The notes under the pieces were generated by a model. The model was not told the DNA's origin, did not search any database, and was given only the letters and a program-made list of their open reading frames with translations. Of a DNA stretch of 10,543 bases, positions 1 to 5,539 are shown piece by piece. The stretch comes from CAZJHX01 sp964545715 (GTDB taxonomy: Bacteria; Myxococcota_A; UBA9042; GCA-2863065), in contig CAZJHX010000248.1 in NCBI GenBank assembly GCA_964545715.1, positions 1 to 10,543 of the forward strand, written 5' to 3'. Positions within the stretch are counted from its first letter, which is position 1. Each line of letters begins with the position of its first letter. The translations under genes were made by a program, and so were the position numbers.

Positions 1-36
1 CTTGGAAGCTGCCGCCGGCGCATCTTTTTAAGCGCT

Positions 37-254
37 GGGGTGGTTCCGAAGCCCCTGTACCCCTGAACACGGGTCGTTACCCGACGATGTCTGTTCGCGA
101 TAGCTTCGGAGGGTGACCCACTCGGTAGCTCGTCGGGAGCAGCCAATCGCCCCCTGCACGTCTCAGTCGCCTGGGGGGGATCTGCGCCTCGGCGAGTTGC
201 CGCAGCTCGGACCCGGTGGGGAGTTTGCGCCTCGAGCGCCCGTACAGGGATTGG
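37..254 (+). ncRNA. Candidate IS110 bridge RNA
   Basis: The 305 bases before the transposase have no supported gene but fold into three consecutive domains, found by eye. The first is a 5' hairpin closed by GGGG (37-40) and CCCC (52-55). The second is an arm closed by the perfect 8-bp stem CCCGACGA (80-87) with TCGTCGGG (130-137), with a large interior and a small hairpin near 109-123. The third is a long arm pairing CCAAT (143-147) with ATTGG (250-254), CCCTG (152-156) with CAGGG (245-249) and ACG (158-160) with CGT (241-243), capped by the hairpin CTGCG/CGCAG (182-186/201-205). A 5' stem-loop followed by target-binding and donor-binding loops is the known layout of IS110-group bridge RNAs. 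I could not assign the guide strands because the element ends are unknown. The role is inferred from position and fold. Confidence 0.45.
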
Positions 255-305
255 TCCACCGCTGCGGCACGCCGGGAGGCACGTAACAGCTAATGGAGGA
301 TTCCA

Positions 306-1553
306 ATGTCATGTACGACACCTCGCATATTCGCGGGGATCGACTGGGCCGAGAACAAGCACGATGTCTGTGTCAGAGATCCTGGCGGAGCGACGCTGAA
401 GGAGTGGACTCTCGCCAACACTGCGGCCGATCTGGCGGCACTCGCAGCTCGCCTCTCCGCGATGGTCGACGGTGAGAACGAGGCCGCCTTCATCTCCATC
501 GAGATCCCGCACGGCCCCGTGGTCGAGACTCTCCTCGACGCGGGGTTCTCGGTGTTCTCGATCAATACGAAGCAGTCCGATCGGTTTCGCGATCGGTTCT
601 CGCTACCCGGCGCCAAAGACGACCGGCTGGACGCGCTCGTCCTTGCCGACTCCCTTCGAACGGACACGCATCTGTTTCGGCGTCTGGAAAACGACTCGCC
701 GTACATCATCGAGCTGCGCCAGTGGTCGAGGCTGCATGACGAACTACAGGCTGCGCGAAACGGTCTCGCCAACCGATTCCGTCAGCAGCTTCGCCGGTAC
801 TACAGCCACTTCCTCACGCTCGGAGACGTGACGGAGCCCTGGCTGCTGGACGTCTGGGAGCGGGCCCCGACACCGGAACGAGGCCGACGCATTCAGGTTC
901 GCTCACTGGCCCGCCTCCTGGCAGGCCGGCGCATCCGCCGCGTCACTGCGGACGAACTCGCGGGGAAGCTCCGAGTGTCGGGGATGACGGTGGCGCCCGG
1001 TACTGTCGAGGCCGCGTCCTCGTATCTGCAGATGCTCCTTCCCCGCTTGCGCCTGGTCATCGAGCAGGTCGCGACCGCCGAGAAGCGCATCAAGCAACTC
1101 CTGAGCCGGATTACGGATGCGCCGGACGACGCCGGGGTGGGTGAGCAGCGTGACGTGGCCATAATGCTGAGCTTTCCCGGCCTAGGCATCTTGACCGTCG
1201 CCACGCTACTCGCTGAGGCCTCACAAGCCCTCAAGACCCGAAGCTACCACGCCATTCGGGCGCACGGTGGGGTCGCGCCGATCACACGACGTAGCGGCAA
1301 AGGCCGTCCAGTCGTCGTGATGCGGCAGGCGTGCAGCGATCGTCTCCGGAACGCGCTCTACCATTGGGCGCGAGTCGCCGCTCAAATCGACGAGACCAGT
1401 CGAGGTCGGTACGCGGCACTCCGTGCGCGCGGTCACCGGCACGGTCGAGCTTGCCGGACCGTCGCCGATCGCCTTCTCTCCGCGCTGTGTGCGGCTCTCC
1501 GGGACGGTACGACGTACGATCCCTCGCCGAGACGAGGTGCCCCCACCGACTGA
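306..1553 (+). CDS. IS110-family DEDD transposase (bridge-RNA-guided recombinase)
   Basis: A 415-residue enzyme that moves the insertion sequence through a circular intermediate. The N-terminal RuvC-like DEDD domain shows Asp13 in GIDWAENKHD, Glu66 in SIEIPHG, and Asp106/Asp109 in KDDRLDALVLAD. A helical middle with coiled-coil character (about 135-270) follows. The C-terminal Transposase_20-type domain has SFPGLGILTVATLLAE (289-304) and GGVAPITRRSGKG (321-333), where Ser330 sits in the context of the family's nucleophilic serine. Length is normal for the family and no break is seen, so the enzyme is probably intact. The start at 306 is supported by GGAGGA at 295-300, five bases upstream; an overlapping ATG at 293 is out of frame. 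The 3' end overlaps, antisense, the read-through tail of the lipoprotein gene from the right. Homologues use a bridge RNA for target and donor recognition; the candidate here is at 37-254. Confidence 0.95.
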   Translation: MSCTTPRIFAGIDWAENKHDVCVRDPGGATLKEWTLANTAADLAALAARLSAMVDGENEAAFISIEIPHGPVVETLLDAGFSVFSINTKQSDRFRDRFSLPGAKDDRLDALVLADSLRTDTHLFRRLENDSPYIIELRQWSRLHDELQAARNGLANRFRQQLRRYYSHFLTLGDVTEPWLLDVWERAPTPERGRRIQVRSLARLLAGRRIRRVTADELAGKLRVSGMTVAPGTVEAASSYLQMLLPRLRLVIEQVATAEKRIKQLLSRITDAPDDAGVGEQRDVAIMLSFPGLGILTVATLLAEASQALKTRSYHAIRAHGGVAPITRRSGKGRPVVVMRQACSDRLRNALYHWARVAAQIDETSRGRYAALRARGHRHGRACRTVADRLLSALCAALRDGTTYDPSPRRGAPTD

Positions 1554-2999
1554 CTGGGTTCGGCCAGACATTCGGATCAGCCTGCCAATTTGCGGGATCG
1601 GACCTGTGTGTCCACGCTTGGAGGCTCTTGCTTCCTCTCCGACGAATTCCTTCCGAACGCCGACGACGAGTGCCCAACCCGGGCGCCCGGGCCCACCGCA
1701 GGTGCCGGGCTCCCCGCAGGTGCCGGGTCCACCGCAGGTGCCGGGCTCACCGCAGGTGCCGGGTCCACCGCAGGTGCCGGGCCCACCGCAGGTGCCGGGC
1801 TCACCGCAAGTCAGACGACAATGTAGCTTGACTGAAGGGTGGGGAGTCCCCCCCGACGGCGCCGGTGGGGCCGTGCACAGCCCGGCCTCGCATACGCTGA
1901 GCAGGCAGGGATCGCCCGACGGCGGGCAGACCACGGCCGTCCCGGGCACCACAGTGCACACGGCCACGGGACCGCTCTCCTTGTCGCACAGCGGTGTGCC
2001 CAGACAGGGGTCCTCGACCTTACAGTCCCCGTCCACCTCGCAGGCGCACGGGGTCGCGCCCACGCACTTGCCTGCCTCGCACACGCCCGTCTCCGAGCAC
2101 GGATCATCGGTGTCGCAAGAGACCCCGTCGATGGGCTCGTGGATCACCTCGCCCTGCACGCAGGAGTCGTTGGTGCACGGGTTGCCGTCGTCCGGGTCGA
2201 CCGGCGCGCCCAGGCACGCTTTTTGGCCCAGCTCGGTGATCAGGCAGCTGTCGTTAACGGTGCACGCGTTGTTGTCGTTGCAGGACACGCCCTCCACGAA
2301 CAGCGTCTGCACGCAGCCCGACTTCTTGGTGCACGTCCACGTCCAACACGGGTTGTTGGCCTGCTGCTGCTGGCAGGTCTCCAGCGCGCCGTCGTTGGTG
2401 CAGACCCCGCCGGCTTCGCACAACTCAAGCGTACACACGTCCCCGTCGCTGTCGCACTCAGCGCCCACCGCGGCAAAGATCGGCACGGTGCACTGCCCGG
2501 TCGCCGCCTCGCACTCCAGCTGGACGACGCACGGCTCATTGGATTTGGGGCATACGATCTTGGAGTCGGGATCGGGCTCGCACCCGCCGCTCTGACAGGT
2601 GGCAGCCGAGAAGCACGCCACGCTGCACGGGTGGTCGTTTGCTACATCTGCATAAACGCACCCTTGCTCGGTCGTGCAGGTGCCCTCGCGGCAGAGGCCC
2701 TCCTCGTCGCACACGCGATTGGCGCCGCCAACGCACGATCCGCTGGCGCAGACGTCGTCGATGGTGCACTGGTCGCCGTCCTCGCACGTGACACCGTCCT
2801 CCATGCCAAAGCAGCTGGAGACGGGGCCCGGTCCATTGTCCGTCGCGTCGGTCGCGTCCGGCACCGTGGCGTCGCCGCCCGCGACCTCGGTGGTCGCATC
2901 AGTCTCGGACGTGCCATCGGCGCCTGTCACCGGCGTCGGCGCAGGATCCGAGCACGCCGTAAGCAGGCAGACCGCGCAAAGCGCTCGCCAATACGTCAT
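1221..2999 (-). CDS. Cys-rich outer-membrane lipoprotein, 3' end probably disrupted
   Basis: Residues 1-16 form a lipoprotein signal (MTYWRALCAVCLLTAC), with lipobox Leu-Thr-Ala-Cys16. A low-complexity Asp/Thr/Ala/Gly linker covers 17-62. Residues 63-375 are a chain of short Cys modules (DGDQC, DDVCASGSC, GVCEAGKC), probably many disulphides on the cell surface. I chose ATG at 2999 because GGAG lies six bases upstream; TTG at 3011 would extend the frame by four residues. After residue 384 the character changes. The frame enters the CGGPGT repeats (about 398-435) and then a basic stretch that is the antisense of the transposase, ending at 1221. That tail is probably not native. A run of seven G (minus strand, 1854-1848) sits at the change; the other two frames stop at 1811 and 1801. 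The native C-terminus was probably lost to the IS110 insertion or ends by frameshift. No catalytic function is visible. Confidence 0.65.
   Translation of the reverse strand: MTYWRALCAVCLLTACSDPAPTPVTGADGTSETDATTEVAGGDATVPDATDATDNGPGPVSSCFGMEDGVTCEDGDQCTIDDVCASGSCVGGANRVCDEEGLCREGTCTTEQGCVYADVANDHPCSVACFSAATCQSGGCEPDPDSKIVCPKSNEPCVVQLECEAATGQCTVPIFAAVGAECDSDGDVCTLELCEAGGVCTNDGALETCQQQQANNPCWTWTCTKKSGCVQTLFVEGVSCNDNNACTVNDSCLITELGQKACLGAPVDPDDGNPCTNDSCVQGEVIHEPIDGVSCDTDDPCSETGVCEAGKCVGATPCACEVDGDCKVEDPCLGTPLCDKESGPVAVCTVVPGTAVVCPPSGDPCLLSVCEAGLCTAPPAPSGGTPHPSVKLHCRLTCGEPGTCGGPGTCGGPGTCGEPGTCGGPGTCGEPGTCGGPGRPGWALVVGVRKEFVGEEARASKRGHTGPIPQIGRLIRMSGRTQSVGGGTSSRRGIVRRTVPESRTQRGEKAIGDGPASSTVPVTARTECRVPTSTGLVDLSGDSRPMVERVPETIAARLPHHDDWTAFAATSCDRRDPTVRPNGVVASGLEGL
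1692..1808. repeat. 18-bp tandem repeat, six full copies plus a partial
   Basis: Six adjacent 18-bp units run from 1692 to 1799, with a partial seventh to about 1808. The consensus is YYMCCGCAGGTGCCGGG; the core CCGCAGGTGCCGGG is invariant across the six and variation is confined to the first four bases (CCCA, CTCC, TCCA, CTCA, TCCA, CCCA). Eighteen is a multiple of three, so all frames stay open through it. On the minus strand, in the lipoprotein frame, it encodes repeats of the type CGGPGT or CGEPGT. On the plus strand it would read as a collagen-like PGPPQV repeat in a frame I regard as spurious. It lies exactly between the IS110 transposase and the recognisable lipoprotein sequence. I cannot tell whether it belongs to the insertion sequence, to the gene, or arose at the junction. 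Confidence 0.9.
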
Positions 3000-3023
3000 C
3001 GATTTCTCCAAATGTGAGCGCCG

Positions 3024-3029
3024 ATCATA
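3024..3029 (-). promoter_or_regulatory. Possible -10 box for the Cys-rich lipoprotein gene
   Basis: TATGAT on the minus strand, 24 bases before the ATG at 2999, in the 90-bp gap between two divergent lipoprotein genes. No convincing -35 hexamer is seen at 16-18 bp, so this rests on one hexamer and spacing to the start. Confidence 0.25.
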
Positions 3030-3089
3030 TCAGGTGCTGCGCGGCATAGTCTCGACAGGTTCCCGCTGGGGCAGTAGCGTCACGGCGGC

Positions 3090-3710
3090 ATGGTTCGCCT
3101 ACCCCTCGTACTCAGCCTGACCCTGGCCGCCTGTGGTGCGCCGCGCTCCGTGCCGGCTCCCACGTACGCACGGTCGGTGGCGCCCCGCACCGACGTTGGA
3201 CCGACGCGCTCGGTTCGGCAGGGCCCCACGACCACGCTGCCCGCCAGGCCCAAGCCGCTTCGCAAGCCGCTGCCTGCAAAGCTCTCTGGGATCTTCTCGC
3301 GCGCCCAGGCGGACGCTTCGGCACCCGGACGTGAGGTGCTGGAGACCGCGCGCACCATGATGCAGGACAGGGTCCTCGTGGTGGGCTCCTGCTGGGACTA
3401 CGCCAACGCGGTGTTCAAGCGCGCCGGTCACCCCAACAAAACGGGCCGGCGCAAGACCATCTTCAAGGGGTCGCGCACCAAGCGTCAGTTTGCCGACGTC
3501 CGCCTGATTCGGCCCGGGGACTGGCTCTATTACGTCAATCACCAGTACCGCAACGTGCCCCACAGCGCGATCTTCGTGGCCTGGCTGGATCGGCGGCGCA
3601 AGCACGCGCTCATGATCACCTATCGTGGCGCGAAACGGGCGGTGCCGGGACAGCTGGACGACTACGATCTGTCCAGCGTCTACCGGATCGTACGGCCGAT
3701 CAGCAGGTAG
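3090..3710 (+). CDS. Lipoprotein with NlpC/P60- or CHAP-like cysteine hydrolase domain
   Basis: A 206-residue protein. The N-terminus MVRLPLVLSLTLAAC is a lipoprotein signal with lipobox Leu-Ala-Ala-Cys15, followed by a Pro/Arg-rich linker to about residue 80. The C-terminal 120 residues look like a papain-fold peptidoglycan amidase: GSCWDYANAVFKRAG (99-113) supplies the candidate nucleophile Cys101 at a helix start. RPGDWLYY (141-148) resembles the conserved GD strand, and HSAIFVAWLD (158-167) supplies candidate His158. A third catalytic polar residue is not obvious. Likely role: cleavage or remodelling of cell-wall peptides from a membrane anchor; the substrate is not readable. The gene is divergent from the Cys-rich lipoprotein, and its last 11 bases overlap the convergent methyltransferase gene. 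No good Shine-Dalgarno precedes 3090. Family assignment is by motif order, so an inactive homologue is possible. Confidence 0.75.
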   Translation: MVRLPLVLSLTLAACGAPRSVPAPTYARSVAPRTDVGPTRSVRQGPTTTLPARPKPLRKPLPAKLSGIFSRAQADASAPGREVLETARTMMQDRVLVVGSCWDYANAVFKRAGHPNKTGRRKTIFKGSRTKRQFADVRLIRPGDWLYYVNHQYRNVPHSAIFVAWLDRRRKHALMITYRGAKRAVPGQLDDYDLSSVYRIVRPISR

Positions 3711-4590
3711 GCTTTCTAGCGCCCACGGCGAAGAGCAATCCGGTCGATGGCGCGCAGTAGGTCCCCGCGTCCAGGGCGTCGGCCAGCTCCCGGTGATACT
3801 GGGTCACGACACCTTCCCAGAGGGCGTCGAAGGTGTCCGGGGCGCCCCCGCCCGCGGCAAAGTACCCCCGCGCCGTGTTGCGATCCCATCCGTGCCGGTC
3901 CTTGGCGATCCGATCGCGCAGCAGCGCCACAAACTGCTGCTTGCTCGGCGTGTCGTACGGCGGTGTCAGCCAATAACATTTGTCATCCAGCCAGGACTGC
4001 TGGTCTTGGAAGCCTGCGGCTGCCAGCAGCTCGGGCAGCCGGCCGCCGATGGAGTTGTCGCCCTCGCCCAGCGCGTACTTTCCGCGCTCGCACGTCAGCC
4101 AAAGACGTACGGAGGCCAGGTCCTGCTCCAGAGTCCACCGCGCGTAGATGCTGTCGCGAACCATGGAGCTGGCGCGGTTGGACGGCTCGCAGCACAGGAG
4201 CAGCCCACCGGGCTTGAGGACCCGCTTTAACTCCGCCAGCACGGCTGGTGGATCGGCTACGTGCATCAAGACCGTGTGCGTGGTTACGAGATCGGCGCTG
4301 CTGTCCTCAAACGGCAGGGACTCGGCGCGCGCATGCACGGGGCGGATCCGGGGATGCAGCCCCGTCAGCTGCTCGATCCAGTGGGTCTCCATGTCCACCG
4401 CGTGCACGACTGCGTCCGGAGCCAGCACGGGCAGAATCGTTCGCGTCCAGTGCCCGGCGCCCGCGCCGATCTCCACCGCCGTGTGCACGTCCCCAAGCGT
4501 CAGCCGCTCGCCCAGCAGCCGGATAAAGTCGGCGTTCCACAGCGTGCTGCGCCACTCGCCGAGCCAGTGAATGGAGTGAGGTTCGCTCAT
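3700..4590 (-). CDS. Class I SAM-dependent methyltransferase
   Basis: A 296-residue Rossmann-fold methyltransferase of the Methyltransf_11/25 type. SAM-binding motif I is VEIGAGAGHW (39-48). The acidic residue after strand 2 is in VHAVDMET (62-69). The motif around SLPFEDSSADLV (91-102) is followed by HTVLMHVADPP, and RVLKPGGLLLCCEP (123-136) is the standard strand-5 loop. The C-terminal 150 residues, with Trp and Tyr clusters, probably cap the substrate site; the substrate cannot be told. The gene starts 21 bases after the stop of the oxygenase gene upstream on the same strand, so the two are probably one transcript and could act on the same small molecule. Its 3' end overlaps the convergent NlpC/P60-like gene by 11 bases, and the ribosome-binding site is weak. 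Confidence 0.9.
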   Translation of the reverse strand: MSEPHSIHWLGEWRSTLWNADFIRLLGERLTLGDVHTAVEIGAGAGHWTRTILPVLAPDAVVHAVDMETHWIEQLTGLHPRIRPVHARAESLPFEDSSADLVTTHTVLMHVADPPAVLAELKRVLKPGGLLLCCEPSNRASSMVRDSIYARWTLEQDLASVRLWLTCERGKYALGEGDNSIGGRLPELLAAAGFQDQQSWLDDKCYWLTPPYDTPSKQQFVALLRDRIAKDRHGWDRNTARGYFAAGGGAPDTFDALWEGVVTQYHRELADALDAGTYCAPSTGLLFAVGARKPTC

Positions 4591-4611
4591 GAAGGCGCAG
4601 TGTACTCCAGG

Positions 4612-5406
4612 TCAGAAGACCCGTGGCGAGCCTGCGCGCAGGAAGCGATAGTCGGCGGACAGCCGCGCGCGGTCGGGGGTCACGTTGGACCAGGCCGCGT
4701 GCACGGTCAGGGCGCCGAAGAAGATGACGTCGCCCACGTGCGCGTCTGCGGACGCCCAGCGCGTATCGGCCGCCATCTCGATTCCGGTCAACGCGCTCTC
4801 GTGGTGTAGGGCGCCGCATTGATGGGAGCCCTCGGCGAGCGCGAGTGTGCCCAGGTTCAGATCGGTGTCGGTCAGCGGCGCCCAGGCCGTCCATTGATCG
4901 GGGCACGTCGGGGCGTAATACAGGTCCTGATGGGGGCGGGTGGTGTGCTGCGGGCTGCCGGGCAGCTTGACCCAGCCGATGTTGGCCTGGGCCAGGGCAG
5001 CGGGCTCCGTTTCGTACAGGACGTCCACAATGCCGAGGTCCGCGATGGTCTGTCCGAGCGCGCGGAAGGCGCTGTTCGCCTCGCCGTTGAGGCGGCGTTG
5101 AAGGGCGGTCCAGTCGGGATCGTCGAAGCCTTGGCCGGACAGGGTCGCTCCGGGGCGCGCGAAGACGCCGTGGGGGCCGCCCCGCCCGCTCTGAAACCAA
5201 CCGCAGGCCTCGCCGTGAAGCCGGATCTCATCGCGCGCCTGGGCGACGCGAGCGGTCGGAAGCAGTGCTGGAAAGTAGAGGTACCCCGACTCGTCCGCTA
5301 GCGCGCGGAGTGCGGCTGGGTCGCCCAGGTGAGGCGAGGCGTCGCGATAGGGGCGCACGTCGTGTTCAGACGGCACCAGCGGGTGGCGGGTAAGGACGTC
5401 GGCCAT
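4612..5406 (-). CDS. Phytanoyl-CoA dioxygenase (PhyH)-family Fe(II)/2-oxoglutarate oxygenase
   Basis: A 264-residue protein from ATG at 5406, preceded by GGTGGAG on the minus strand. The frame stays open up to 5655, but that would add 83 basic residues unlike the family and would overlap the divergent lipoprotein gene, so I reject it. The double-stranded beta-helix iron site is visible: His159 and Asp161 in RPHQDLYY, and His236 in GALTVHAAW. Arg248 in RARLSADYRF is the expected 2-oxoglutarate carboxylate anchor. The N-terminus has the typical GYLYFPALLP entry (about 41-50). The enzyme should hydroxylate, or otherwise oxidise, a small organic or lipid substrate using oxygen and 2-oxoglutarate. 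It lies upstream of the methyltransferase by 21 bases, which suggests a two-step modification of one compound. The substrate is unknown. Confidence 0.88.
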   Translation of the reverse strand: MADVLTRHPLVPSEHDVRPYRDASPHLGDPAALRALADESGYLYFPALLPTARVAQARDEIRLHGEACGWFQSGRGGPHGVFARPGATLSGQGFDDPDWTALQRRLNGEANSAFRALGQTIADLGIVDVLYETEPAALAQANIGWVKLPGSPQHTTRPHQDLYYAPTCPDQWTAWAPLTDTDLNLGTLALAEGSHQCGALHHESALTGIEMAADTRWASADAHVGDVIFFGALTVHAAWSNVTPDRARLSADYRFLRAGSPRVF

Positions 5407-5539
5407 GAGCTCCACCGTCCAGTGTCGGTGATGGGGCCGGCTGGGCAGGTTGAGCCAGGTCAGAGTCGAGGCGGTGAGGCCCGACGCGATGGTCGGCGGA
5501 TCTCGCGCGTCCTGCGATACTCCGCGCCGGGAGGACCCC
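5407..5539. promoter_or_regulatory. Divergent intergenic region between oxygenase and lipoprotein-MerB units
   Basis: 133 bases separate the minus-strand oxygenase start from the plus-strand lipoprotein start, so promoters for both transcripts should lie here. I see a strong ribosome-binding site for the plus gene (GGGAGGA, 5529-5535) but no convincing -35/-10 pair. GATACT at 5516-5521 is too close to the ATG to be a likely -10. No clear inverted repeat of an operator type, including any MerR-like operator, was found by eye. Confidence 0.4.

Larger units (their letters stand above)
1..1690 (+). mobile_element. IS110-family insertion sequence, ends not resolved
   Basis: The element is identified by its transposase (306-1553) and by the long structured non-coding leader before it, which is the arrangement of the IS110 group. 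In the IS1111 group the guide RNA lies downstream instead. IS110 elements lack conventional terminal inverted repeats and usually leave no clear target duplication, so the boundaries cannot be read from one copy. The left end may lie at or before base 1. The right end should lie between the transposase stop (1553) and the lipoprotein gene. I stop the call before the tandem repeat at 1692, which is arbitrary. A near-repeat, CTTGGAAGCT at 1-10 and CTTGGAGGCT at 1617-1626, might mark the junctions but could be chance. Confidence 0.5.

Noticed and set aside
1423..2595. 390-codon plus-strand frame with collagen-like PGPPQV repeats
   Set aside because: It is antisense to the Cys-rich lipoprotein and overlaps the transposase end. 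The repeat keeps all frames open, and the rest has no domain character.
1839..3017. 392-codon plus-strand frame
   Set aside because: It is antisense to the Cys-module lipoprotein over its whole length, has an Ala/Arg/His-rich composition and carries no motifs; it is a high-GC shadow.
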